Below, in pieces: positions 35,647-43,003 of a DNA stretch of 64,000 nucleotides. The DNA comes from Pontibacter ummariensis (GTDB lineage Bacteria > Bacteroidota > Bacteroidia > Cytophagales > Hymenobacteraceae). Made by a program: the position numbers and the translations under genes. Where the stretch lies: the NCBI RefSeq assembly GCF_900188175.1, contig NZ_FZOQ01000003.1, positions 124,001 through 188,000 of the forward strand. The letters are read 5' to 3'. The notes beneath the pieces were generated by a model, which did no database searches, was not told the DNA's origin, and saw only the letters and a list, made by a program, of their open reading frames with translations. Position 1 is the stretch's first letter. Each line of letters opens with the position of its first letter.

Positions 35647-36104
35647 ACTTTGAGGCTTTTAAAGAAGTGATAACTTTTTACATGGAACCCTTCCCGGAAG
35701 TAAAACCGATGGGCGGCACTGTTTGTAACATAGGCATCCAACATTACGGTGTCGCAGTTGTGGCGTTGTGCCTCTGCCAACATCCAGTCCGACAGGAGCT
35801 TGCCTACCCCGCCAGAACGGTGCGCTTCCTCCACCACGAAATTGTCTGGCTCCAAGTACTTGCCGCTGTATAGTTTGGTGTTAATCCAGAACCCGGAGAG
35901 ACCCACGCAAGTACCCACCCCATCGAAAGCGCCTACCATGCGGTACCCGTTCGGCAGCATTTGCCGTAGCAGCTCCTCGTAGCGCGCCAGCGTCATGGAC
36001 GGGTTCAGTTGCTGGATAAGGCGGTGCTGCCGCAGCATATGCTCCAGGCCCTTTATTTCCTGAATCTGGTAGCCACTACCGGGTAACTCTGCTTGGTTCC
36101 TCAT
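35643..36104 (-). CDS. GNAT family N-acetyltransferase
   Basis: The 153-residue protein has the acetyl-CoA motif RSGGVGKLLSDWML near 96-109 and the C-terminal NSAAHRFYFREGFHVKSYHF pattern near 129-148. The acceptor is unknown. I start at ATG 36104 (MRNQAELPGSGY) because the 37 residues upstream in the longer frame are basic, Cys-rich and unlike the family. It is coupled to the small membrane protein gene downstream. Confidence 0.85.
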   Translation of the reverse strand: MRNQAELPGSGYQIQEIKGLEHMLRQHRLIQQLNPSMTLARYEELLRQMLPNGYRMVGAFDGVGTCVGLSGFWINTKLYSGKYLEPDNFVVEEAHRSGGVGKLLSDWMLAEAQRHNCDTVMLDAYVTNSAAHRFYFREGFHVKSYHFFKSLKV

Positions 36105-36366
36105 GTAACAGTATGTGTTTCCTCTTAGCCTGCCTGCTGTCTTTTGGTAGTTCCCGGCATTGTAGCAAAGACTCCTGAGACGCACTGCATTCTTGATACT
36201 CTTTATGCATAACAAATATAAGGTTCTGGTGCTAATACTGGCTTAGTTTTTCATAAAAGCCGGCCACGAAGCGCTTGCATTATCCATAGATTAAGCTTAG
36301 ACCTTTGCAGGATTTGAAACATAAATAGGGGGAGATGCCGTTAAAATACTAGGAGATTGTAGGGAT

Positions 36367-36594
36367 ATGAAGTTAATACGTAACATAAAGTTAGATAATT
36401 ATAATTTCTTTAATGATCAGAAGACGAGGAAGATCTTTAGCAGGGGCTATGAAGATATCATGACCCTTATCTATTACCAGGATGCTCAAAACCGATTTAA
36501 ACTGGTAGTAGCGAAAGAAGATGACCCGCCGCTGATTGTAGAGAAGGACATTACGAGGGCACAGGCCTTCCGTTTAATCAATACCCGGCCCTAA
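36367..36594 (+). CDS. Hypothetical small protein
   Basis: The 75-residue basic/acidic mixed protein has no family I recognise. A GACCTTTG element (7 of 8 to the -7 consensus) at 36300-36307 and TTG at 36275-36277 lie upstream. The last codons and the stop codon form a terminator hairpin (36580-36610), which fits a short, self-contained transcript. Confidence 0.55.
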   Translation: MKLIRNIKLDNYNFFNDQKTRKIFSRGYEDIMTLIYYQDAQNRFKLVVAKEDDPPLIVEKDITRAQAFRLINTRP

Positions 36595-36610
36595 AGCCGG
36601 GTATTTTTAT
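36580..36610 (+). terminator. Terminator overlapping the end of the 75-aa gene
   Basis: AATACCCGGC (36580-36589) pairs with GCCGGGTATT (36596-36605) across a 6-nt loop that contains the TAA stop codon; T residues follow. Confidence 0.85.
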
Positions 36611-36672
36611 GCCTTGCCACCGGTGCTTCCTCCCTTCAGCCAGCCTTTTTTATTTTCTGCGTATACCTGTAC

Positions 36673-36852
36673 ATGAAACTCCGTAACTTCTATTACAAAA
36701 TCGCTGTCATCGGCTTTGTCTTGAATCTGGTTCTGCAGCTTGTGCTGTTCTTTGTAGTAGACCCGTACTTCGCCTCCATTCTCTCGCCGCTCTACCCTAT
36801 CTGGTTTATCTTGTTTGTGGTGGGCTGGCGCAAGGAGCACCCCCGGCAATAG
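36673..36852 (+). CDS. Small membrane protein of 59 aa
   Basis: Reading from ATG 36673 gives a 59-residue protein with two hydrophobic segments (IAVIGFVLNLVLQLVLFFVV, residues 10-29, and YPIWFILFVVGW, 41-52) and a basic end (RKEHPRQ). Such a two-helix small membrane protein is plausible, and the antisense frame at 36607-36849 has no hydrophobic pattern. No family is recognised and no strong ribosome binding site is seen. Confidence 0.55.
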   Translation: MKLRNFYYKIAVIGFVLNLVLQLVLFFVVDPYFASILSPLYPIWFILFVVGWRKEHPRQ

Positions 36853-37005
36853 CGAAAAGCAGTCCCGCGCTTTGTGGCTTTGTACATCCTAAAGTATAAT
36901 AAGTGCTAAAAGCAAGATTTTTCTCTTGTTTAGCGAGAACCGGTGCTGCAGGGGCACTTTTTAGCACTCGATTTGCTTTATAGGTAAGCCAAAGTTCAGA
37001 GTAGT

Positions 37006-37263
37006 ATGTCAGAAGAGAAAATAATGGCGGATGAGAACCATGTGCATCATATGTTTCTGCATGTGGAGAGCAGCGACGCCATATGTATGTTAAATATTGC
37101 AGGGCACCCGTACCGCTTGCGCGAACTGATTTATATGATGGTAGAGAACGGGTGCCGTGTGATGCAAACAACTGCGGAAGCCTATCAGACCTTTTCCTTT
37201 GATAAGGAAACGGTAGAAGTCTACGATTACCTCACGTCCATCATCAAGGCTAAGTTTGTGTAG
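37006..37263 (+). CDS. Hypothetical small protein
   Basis: The 85-residue protein has no membrane segment and a mixed alpha/beta pattern (HPYRLRELIYMMVENGCRVM). I recognise no family. Upstream, TAGCAC-N5-TTGCT at 36962-36977 resembles a sigma-54 site but lacks one G of the GG core. A clear terminator follows at 37299. Confidence 0.6.
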   Translation: MSEEKIMADENHVHHMFLHVESSDAICMLNIAGHPYRLRELIYMMVENGCRVMQTTAEAYQTFSFDKETVEVYDYLTSIIKAKFV

Positions 37264-37298
37264 CAAACGCTTTGCTTGCATACCGGAGCTACAAAGGA

Positions 37299-37325
37299 AA
37301 AGGCTACCCACTGGGTAGCCTTTCT
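37299..37325 (+). terminator. Terminator of the 85-aa gene
   Basis: AAAGGCTACCC (37299-37309) pairs with GGGTAGCCTTT (37313-37323) across a 3-nt loop. It lies between convergent genes. Confidence 0.8.
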
Positions 37326-37346
37326 GTAACCTTGTTTGCTTATAGC

Positions 37347-37733
37347 TTATAGTTGCTTGATCTCAATCTCTCTTGGCTGACCGGCTCCTTCTAAGTAAGG
37401 CAGTCTTACCTGTAGTTGTCCCTCCTGGTACACGGCCTCTACGCGGCTCAAGTCTACCTGCGGTGGCAACATGAATGTACGGTTAAACAAAGGGGCGGCC
37501 ATTTCAGCGTTTTCTTTGCTGTGTAGTAGCGAGAACATTGTTAACTGGTTGTTGTTCAACACTACTTTAAAAGCCTCTGGGTCTACACCCGCAGCCCATA
37601 CGTTAATAACAGCACCTTTCTTATATTTCTGGATATCCACATACGTCTCGCTTACGCCACCACCAATGGTGTTCAGTAAGTCGATCTGCTGTGCAATACT
37701 CTTTAAAAACTCTTTATTATTTATCAGTTTCAT
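37347..37733 (-). CDS. Hsp20/alpha-crystallin family small heat shock protein
   Basis: The 128-residue protein has an alpha-crystallin-type beta domain: DIQKYKKGAVINVWAAGVDP, VVLNNNQLTMFSL, RTFMLPPQVDLSRVEAVYQE and EGQLQVRLPYLEG. Small heat shock proteins hold unfolding proteins in an ATP-independent manner. I choose ATG 37733 because AAGGAGAAAG lies right upstream, a strong Shine-Dalgarno sequence for this window. A sigma-54-like promoter lies 33-49 nt upstream of the start. Confidence 0.88.
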   Translation of the reverse strand: MKLINNKEFLKSIAQQIDLLNTIGGGVSETYVDIQKYKKGAVINVWAAGVDPEAFKVVLNNNQLTMFSLLHSKENAEMAAPLFNRTFMLPPQVDLSRVEAVYQEGQLQVRLPYLEGAGQPREIEIKQL

Positions 37734-37765
37734 CTTTCTCCTTATTTCATTTTCAGGGAGTATAA

Positions 37766-37782
37766 TGCAAATCAGGTGCCAA
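37766..37782 (-). promoter_or_regulatory. Sigma-54 (RpoN) type promoter of the hsp20 gene
   Basis: On the minus strand the sequence reads TTGGCACCTGATTTGCA: TGGCAC, 5 nt, TTGCA, with exactly 10 nt between the invariant GG and GC. It lies at the right distance for a start near 37755 and a short leader with the Shine-Dalgarno sequence. Confidence 0.65.
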
Positions 37783-37835
37783 GCATGTATTCCTGTATTA
37801 AAGCCAAACTTTGTCATGTTATGTGTCATTATGGC

Positions 37836-38213
37836 TTTATTTGGATGTTTTTATCTTTTACACCTACGCCAACATGACAGTTTTATGATCGAGAAAGGAT
37901 AAGATTAGTGCAATAAGTACAGCCTGATGCTGCTGCTGAATATTTTGGTGCGTACCCAGTAGGGGCTGTGGGGCGGTGGCTCCAGGAAAGCAGTAAGTTG
38001 AGCTCTCCTGCCATAAGTTTGGTTAATAGGTGAAAACAGTTCCGGGGCTACAAACCCAGCTCCTGCAGGTTGTTAGCAGACAGGCTGTATAGAGGTTATC
38101 GTGTGAGAGCAGTAAGGCCGGTACAAATGGTTAAAAAAAGCTCTGTTTTCATAAAATGAAGCATCGTCAGGCCAGGGTAAAACTCCATGTTTACCTTGGC
38201 CTGATTTCTTTTT
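37836..38213 (+). ncRNA. Candidate non-coding RNA ending in an orphan terminator
   Basis: The 517-nt gap between hsp20 and the next gene has no credible ORF, yet ends in a strong plus-strand terminator at 38167-38213. A TTTATTTG element (7 of 8) at 37836-37843 with TTG at 37811-37813 could start a transcript of about 360 nt. GGGGCTG near 37961 could pair with CAGCTCC near 38058. It shows no signature of RNase P RNA, tmRNA or 6S RNA that I can see, so its identity and even its existence are uncertain. Confidence 0.25.
38167..38213 (+). terminator. Orphan plus-strand terminator
   Basis: A 15-bp stem (38167-38181 with 38190-38204, one G-T pair) and an 8-nt loop are followed by TTTCTTTTT. No plus-strand gene ends upstream of it. 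Confidence 0.85.
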
Positions 38214-38250
38214 CGGGGATAATATTCTTACTTTAAGAGAAAGCAGTTGT

Positions 38251-38718
38251 ATGAAGAACATTTACTTTAAGAACCCTTTTGTAAGCCTCTATTATGATAA
38301 AGCCCTGAAAATAGGCGGTGCCGAATGGCAGGGAGAGCTTCAGGGAGCGGAATTTAGGGAAGCGGTCTTACTCTGCCTCTACCTGATAGACCGCTTCGAA
38401 TTGAAGGGCTGGCTGGGAGACAACCGGAAGATGAAGTCCGTTGCCCCAGCCGACTTGCAGTGGAGCATGGAGGTGTTTGTGCCGCAGTTGGTTGAGAGCC
38501 CCCTGCTACGGCTGGCAAACCTGCCATCTGAGCACGAAGAAAACCGGCAGGCGATCGACTCCATGGTGGATAAGTGCAATGGCTCAGGTCAGCAGTTAGC
38601 TATCCGTAACTTCGAAGAAAAGGAAGAGGCGATGGCCTGGCTGCAGGAGCCGTGGGAGGAAGAAAAAGAGCGTTCTTCCACGCAACAGAAAGCATCGCAG
38701 AAGAACGCTCTTTCTTAA
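38251..38718 (+). CDS. Hypothetical protein, STAS/SpoIIAA-like pattern
   Basis: The 155-residue protein starts MKNIYFKNPFVSLYYDKALK and shows an alpha/beta alternation (LLCLYLIDRFELKGWLGDNR, ending with AIRNFEEKEEAMAWL) that resembles STAS/SpoIIAA-like domains found as single proteins in Bacteroidota. The C-terminal tail is Glu/Ser/Lys/Gln-rich. The last codons form the left part of a terminator stem shared with the convergent gene. The family call is tentative. Confidence 0.55.
   Translation: MKNIYFKNPFVSLYYDKALKIGGAEWQGELQGAEFREAVLLCLYLIDRFELKGWLGDNRKMKSVAPADLQWSMEVFVPQLVESPLLRLANLPSEHEENRQAIDSMVDKCNGSGQQLAIRNFEEKEEAMAWLQEPWEEEKERSSTQQKASQKNALS
38665..38714. terminator. Bidirectional terminator inside the 3' end of the STAS-like gene
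   Basis: A 14-bp stem (AAAGAGCGTTCTTC at 38665-38678 with its complement at 38700-38713) is flanked by A and T runs. It spans the last codons before the TAA at 38716 and serves both convergent genes. Confidence 0.75.
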
Positions 38719-38725
38719 GTTATAC

Positions 38726-40258
38726 CTATTGCTCGTTCTTGGTGGTGTTTGGCTTTGCCAGGTTATCATAAGCAGGGCCTTCCAGTACCTCCCCCTCTAC
38801 CGAGAAGCGGCTACCATGGCAAGGGCAATCCCAACTCTTCTCGGCGTTGTTAAAGTGCACCACGCAACCCATATGCGTACATACCGACGACACCACATGC
38901 AGTTTGCCCTCTTCGTCGCGGTAAGCAGCCAGCTTCTCGTCGTCTATTTCCAGGGTTTTCCCCTCTCCTGGCTTCAGGTCCTTTAGCTGCACATCCTTGT
39001 CGTAAAAGAAGTAGTCCTTGATCAGGTGTTTGGCAACGTGCACGTTTTCCTGCATAAACTTTTTAGAAGAAGCAACTGGTGTAAAGCGCTTTGGATCGAA
39101 GGTTCTGGCCCATTCATTCTCCTTACCCACAATCAAATCATGGATGATCATGCTGGACACCGTGCCCCAGGTAAGTCCGTCGGCGGCAAAACCCGTGGCA
39201 ATGTAGGTATGGTCCTGCGTTAGGCTGGTGCCGATGTAGGGCAGGTTGTCGGCAGGCTTGTAGTTCTGCGCGGCCCATTTGTACACGATATGGTCTACAT
39301 CGAAGTGCTTGGTCATGTACTCCTCTATTTTCAGGAAGCTATCCTCGTTGTGCTCCTTATGGCCCACCCTATGCGGCTCGCCCAGCACCAGCAGGAAGTT
39401 GCCTTGGGCATTGCTGTAAGGGCGCACCGAGTGGTGCTGTTTGGCCATCTGATGCCAGTAAATGCCCCCTGCCGGTGGGTCGCCCTTCAGGCGCACGGCC
39501 ATGGCGTACTCACGGTAGGGCTCCATCTCGGTATGCACGGCATAAATCCCTTTCGGGCTGTGGGTGGCCATCACCACGTGCCTGGCAGTTACTTTGCCGT
39601 GCTGCGTGTGTACCACGCAAGGCTCCCCGTCCTCTACCTGCGTTACCTTGGTGCCCTCGTATATCTGGCAGTTATCGCCCACAATGGCAGCGGCTAAGTG
39701 CTGTACATACTTCAGGGGGTTAAACTGTGCCTGGTGCGCAATGTTGGTGATGGCCGATACCTCGTAAGGGAAATTGGCAGGGGCCTCGCCACTGACAGGT
39801 AAACCTGCTTTTTTAGACGCTTCCAGCTCCTTTTCTACCTGGCTGTTCTGGCTGCTCGTTTCCGGGGTCGTAAACAGGTACCAGGGCACACGGTTAAACT
39901 CGCAGTCGATGTTATACTCCTGTACCCGCTTCTCGATAAAGTCTATGGCGGCGGTTCTGGCGGCAGCCACGGTGCGCATCGTCTCTTCGTCGAACTTCGT
40001 CTCTACGGAGTGCAGGCGCTCGTCTATGGGTGCGTAGAGGTTGCCTGTAGAGGAGCCTGTAGTGCCAGAACCTACTTTCAGGGCCTCCAGCACGGCTACC
40101 CGCTTGCCCGCCTTCGCTAAGGTATAGGCAGTGCTGATGCCGGTAATTCCCGCTCCTACTATCGCTACGTCTACTTCTATATCGCCTGGTAGCAGGGGAT
40201 ATTCTTTAAACGCTGTCGTTCCGCTCCATAAGGCCTCCGTAATGTGTTGCTTTTCCAT
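38726..40258 (-). CDS. FAD-dependent oxidoreductase fused to a Rieske [2Fe-2S] domain
   Basis: The 510-residue protein begins with a DadA/GlpD-type FAD domain: VDVAIVGAGITGISTAYTLA near 29-48, and GSGTTGSSTGNLYAPIDERL. From about 420 a Rieske domain is fused, with both cluster motifs CTHMGC and CPCHGS (Cys-x-His and Cys-x-x-His ligands). Such fusions are found in many bacteria as uncharacterised oxidoreductases; the substrate is unknown. No signal peptide is seen, so it is cytoplasmic. It stands alone. Confidence 0.9.
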   Translation of the reverse strand: MEKQHITEALWSGTTAFKEYPLLPGDIEVDVAIVGAGITGISTAYTLAKAGKRVAVLEALKVGSGTTGSSTGNLYAPIDERLHSVETKFDEETMRTVAAARTAAIDFIEKRVQEYNIDCEFNRVPWYLFTTPETSSQNSQVEKELEASKKAGLPVSGEAPANFPYEVSAITNIAHQAQFNPLKYVQHLAAAIVGDNCQIYEGTKVTQVEDGEPCVVHTQHGKVTARHVVMATHSPKGIYAVHTEMEPYREYAMAVRLKGDPPAGGIYWHQMAKQHHSVRPYSNAQGNFLLVLGEPHRVGHKEHNEDSFLKIEEYMTKHFDVDHIVYKWAAQNYKPADNLPYIGTSLTQDHTYIATGFAADGLTWGTVSSMIIHDLIVGKENEWARTFDPKRFTPVASSKKFMQENVHVAKHLIKDYFFYDKDVQLKDLKPGEGKTLEIDDEKLAAYRDEEGKLHVVSSVCTHMGCVVHFNNAEKSWDCPCHGSRFSVEGEVLEGPAYDNLAKPNTTKNEQ

Positions 40259-40536
40259 CCTGTTTCTGCTTTAAGATTATGCTTCTTAAAGCTTTCGCAA
40301 ATCGGAGCCCTCAGGTTATAAGGAGCACGGAAAGTTATTGTAGAGAGGTTTAAAAGGCATGGTAAGCTAGCTATATTAAAAAGGAAAAGAGGTGAAGAAG
40401 GTTGGTAAGCCTCCTTTCTGTAAATGCGTGGGCAGCCTTAGCCCGGTTGTTCTGAAAATAGCCTTTTGTATATCCTGTTAATTATGACTATAATAGGTTG
40501 ATATTTAGCTGTCATAAGCCTTAAAACAAATCTAGC

Positions 40537-40935
40537 ATGAACAAAACAACAGGACTAAGCGTCGTGGTGGCAGTACTCGCCGCTACCCTACTGCTATCAG
40601 CGTTTCAAACCTCAGGAAAAGAGCCTATGCGACACATCGTTGTTTTTAAGTATAAGCCAAGCGCTACCCCAGCCCAGATCGGGCAGGTAACTAAAGCCTT
40701 CGGGGAACTGCAAGACAAGATTCCGGGCATCATTGCCTTTGAGCACGGTGTTAACAACAGCCCCGAGAACAAGAACCTCGGCTTTACCCACGTCTATCAG
40801 CTAACCTTTGAAGATGCTGCTGCACGAGATGCCTACCTGCCGCATCCGGAACACAAGAAGTTCGGTGCACTGCTAGGCCGGTTAGGCGTGCTGGAAGATG
40901 CTTTTGTGGTGGATTATACGCCTGTTGCGCCTTAA
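40537..40935 (+). CDS. Secreted Dabb (stress-responsive alpha/beta barrel) protein
   Basis: The 132-residue protein has a signal peptide (about 1-27, VVVAVLAATLLLSAFQ) followed by a single Dabb domain: MRHIVVFKYKPSATPAQIGQ, GIIAFEHGVNNSPENKNLGF with THVYQLTFEDAAARDAYLPH. Dabb proteins form dimeric ferredoxin-like barrels. Export is unusual compared with cytoplasmic Dabb proteins but common in Bacteroidota. Its role is unknown. Confidence 0.85.
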   Translation: MNKTTGLSVVVAVLAATLLLSAFQTSGKEPMRHIVVFKYKPSATPAQIGQVTKAFGELQDKIPGIIAFEHGVNNSPENKNLGFTHVYQLTFEDAAARDAYLPHPEHKKFGALLGRLGVLEDAFVVDYTPVAP

Positions 40936-41101
40936 ACAGAGCTTTTACCTTAAATAGGAAGGTGGCTTTTCCGCGGTTCCTGTGCTACCGTTTCATGACT
41001 TACTAAAAGGAGGAGATGCAGCGCAAAGCTTATGGGGGAAGGGCTTCCTTTTCCGTGTTGGTGTCGTATTTATAGTGAAACAGTGTCTAACACCAAAAGC
41101 T

Positions 41102-41812
41102 ATGAAAACGCATGTAAAGCTTTGCCTTCTCAGCCTTTGGGCTGTGTTTAGTTTTGGCTGCAACGATGAGGATGGTACTACGATAATGCCTGTGCACAGC
41201 CTTTCCTATAGCTTTGAGCAGGGAGCCGAAGGTTGGGAAGGTGGAATGGCGGACTTTCCGGAGGATTGGGACCGGGACCGGCTGGAGTTTGTTTTTGCCC
41301 ACGAGAGCCTTCCTGCAGAGGTGAGTGAAAACGGAATGGCACTAAAGCTATCGGGCAGAAACCTAAGCGATGATCTGTTCCTGTTTACGAAGAAGCAGAT
41401 AAGCGGGCTCAGGCCCAATCACACCTATAACGCTACATTTGAGGTAGAGCTGACCTCCAAGTACCCCGAGGAGTCTTTCGGGATAGGCGGCAGCCCCGGG
41501 GCAAGTGTTTACCTGAAAGCAGGAGGCGCTCCTGTAGAGCCTGTGCCGGTGGAGGAGGGCGATGATATAAGGATAAACATCGACAAAGGGAACCAGGCAC
41601 AGAGTGGTAAAGACATGGTGGTACTAGGCAACATCGGTATACCGGGCAGTGAGGAGAAGTACCAACTCATTCGCCGGGATAACCTGCAGAACCCTGTTCC
41701 GATAACCACCGACGACAGAGGCAACCTGTGGCTTATTGTCGGTACCGATTCTGGCTTTGAAGGCACCACTACAGTCTACTACAATACCATTAAAGTGGAG
41801 CTAGCGTATTGA
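41102..41812 (+). CDS. Hypothetical lipoprotein
   Basis: The 236-residue protein starts MKTHVKLCLLSLWAVFSFGC, a lipoprotein signal with Cys20. The mature part is beta-rich and resembles a jelly-roll (carbohydrate-binding-like) fold: SLSYSFEQGAEGWEGGMADF at the start and a late GNLWLIVGTDSGFEGTTTVY. No family is firmly recognised. I use ATG 41102, which starts the signal; the frame is open from 40982. It is the last ordinary gene before the repeat island. Confidence 0.65.
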   Translation: MKTHVKLCLLSLWAVFSFGCNDEDGTTIMPVHSLSYSFEQGAEGWEGGMADFPEDWDRDRLEFVFAHESLPAEVSENGMALKLSGRNLSDDLFLFTKKQISGLRPNHTYNATFEVELTSKYPEESFGIGGSPGASVYLKAGGAPVEPVPVEEGDDIRINIDKGNQAQSGKDMVVLGNIGIPGSEEKYQLIRRDNLQNPVPITTDDRGNLWLIVGTDSGFEGTTTVYYNTIKVELAY

Positions 41813-42042
41813 TGCGGTGAGTAGGAGTATGATGGCAGGAGCTTTTGGTCAAATGTGTTGGAGCACGCACATAGGTACAGATGCAGCAGACAGCTTCGCT
41901 GGAGCCAGCCAAATTCTATCACCTCTATACGCGGGGCAGTAAATAGGAAACATTGTTCCGGGATCCGGACGGCTACCATCATTTCCTGCAAACTACCGCA
42001 AGTATGTAGCGCCTTATGTAGATACTTTTGCTGGTTACTTCT

Positions 42043-42071
42043 GCCGTTGTTGATATTTTTCACCAACAACG
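42043..42071 (+). repeat. REP palindrome, copy a (downstream flank of the RAYT)
   Basis: GCCGTTGTTG (42043-42052) followed after a short loop by CACCAACAAC and G (42061-42071) forms a REP-like hairpin with an 8-bp outer stem. The inner stem is degenerate (GATA in place of GGTG). It lies 11 nt past the RAYT stop codon. Confidence 0.75.
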
Positions 42072-42082
42072 TGCCTGTTGTC

Positions 42083-42601
42083 TTAGTCGAGGTAGTGTGT
42101 TAAGAAGCTGAATGCATCCGTATTGTTATGATAGAAGCTGGCAGAAGAGTAGAAGTACTCCTCAGGTAGTGTCGCTAGCTGCCACTTCTCCTGTGTGGGG
42201 TTCTGATGTATATAGTCCAGCTTTTGCTCTGTAACTTTAACAGAGTAGCAATACACCGACAGCGGATTGCGCTCCCACACCTGGTACTGTCGGTCTTTAG
42301 CGTCTACTCTAAATTTCTCCAGCACTGCCTGATGGTTCTTAACCAGGTCATACTTAATCTTCTGTGCCGTGAATCTAAGAAAGTCTCGTTGCACGTCTTC
42401 TCGTTTATGGGGCTCTTCCATTTTCCAGAGCAGGTGCAGGTGGTTTGGCATGATAACGAAGGCATATACTTTTACACGCTTGTTCGCTACGAGGTATCTG
42501 AGGCTCGCTAGAACGATGGCCTTGTACTTATCTGGTTTCAGCAGATGTTTCCACTCTAATATTGTAGCTGTGAAGAAGGCGATATGCCGTTGCTCGAACA
42601 T
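42083..42601 (-). CDS. REP-associated tyrosine transposase (RAYT, IS200/Y1 family)
   Basis: The 172-residue protein is a Y1_Tnp-type HUH nuclease. The HUH motif is H54-L-H56 in FVIMPNHLHLL, and the candidate catalytic tyrosine is Tyr130 in LDYIHQNP. RAYTs are single-copy domesticated relatives of IS200 transposases that are thought to cut and mobilise REP palindromes in single-stranded DNA. REP hairpins flank it on both sides (42043 on one side, 42786 and 42855 on the other), as expected of such a unit. Length and motifs look intact, so the protein may be active. Confidence 0.88.
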   Translation of the reverse strand: MFEQRHIAFFTATILEWKHLLKPDKYKAIVLASLRYLVANKRVKVYAFVIMPNHLHLLWKMEEPHKREDVQRDFLRFTAQKIKYDLVKNHQAVLEKFRVDAKDRQYQVWERNPLSVYCYSVKVTEQKLDYIHQNPTQEKWQLATLPEEYFYSSASFYHNNTDAFSFLTHYLD

Positions 42602-42785
42602 GTGTTAAAGTACTGCGGTGTCTCTGTTTGAGTTGTACTTCTGTCGTTCTTAGGCTCTGGTAGTGGTTTGCCCGCCGCTATGCCACGGAGGTCGTATCTG
42701 CTTTTCCTCTTACTGATGCTGGCGCTTTTGCCGCTTTCAGTATTTGCCGTTACCATTCCAGCCTTGGCCATTTCGCCCTTCTTTC

Positions 42786-42806
42786 GCCGTTGTTGGTGTT
42801 CTCTCC
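42786..42806 (+). repeat. REP half-site, copy b
   Basis: GCCGTTGTTGGTGTT keeps the left arm and loop start of the REP unit, but the right arm is lost. It is a decayed copy upstream of the RAYT. Confidence 0.5.
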
Positions 42807-42854
42807 ATAGCCGTTAGGCTAAGGGGAAAGGATGTCTTTTTTGCCGTTGTTTCT

Positions 42855-42882
42855 GCCGTTGTTGGTGTTTTCACCAACAACC
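42855..42882 (+). repeat. REP palindrome, copy c
   Basis: GCC followed by a perfect hairpin: arms GTTGTTGGTG (42858-42867) and CACCAACAAC (42872-42881) around TTTT. It has the same orientation as copy a. Confidence 0.85.
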
Positions 42883-42976
42883 ACATTAGCACCTAGGGGC
42901 ACTATAGCCCCATCTTAAGTTGTATGTTGTAGGCTTTTGTCGAAAGGTAAAGCTACAGCTTCGTGGCTGGAGTTTA

Positions 42977-43003
42977 GTTGTTGGTGAAAACACCAACAAC
43001 GGC
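42977..43003 (-). repeat. REP palindrome, copy d (inverted)
   Basis: The same 10-bp arms (42977-42986, 42991-43000) around AAAA, followed by GGC, so the GCC end is now on the right and the copy is inverted relative to copy c. Copies c and d form an inverted pair about 95 bp apart. Confidence 0.85.

Noticed and set aside
36607..36849. An 80-codon frame on the minus strand
   Set aside because: It has a charged sequence without pattern and is antisense to the hydrophobic 59-residue ORF, which is the better candidate.
37836..38213. RNase P RNA, tmRNA or cobalamin riboswitch
   Set aside because: I looked for their conserved core segments (AAAGTCC-type, the tRNA-like T arm at the 3' end, the B12 box) and did not find them.
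42556..42771. A 71-codon minus-strand frame upstream of the RAYT (MAKAGMVTANTESGKSAS start)
   Set aside because: It overlaps the RAYT start in another frame, is low in complexity and lies in repeat-derived sequence; no family pattern.
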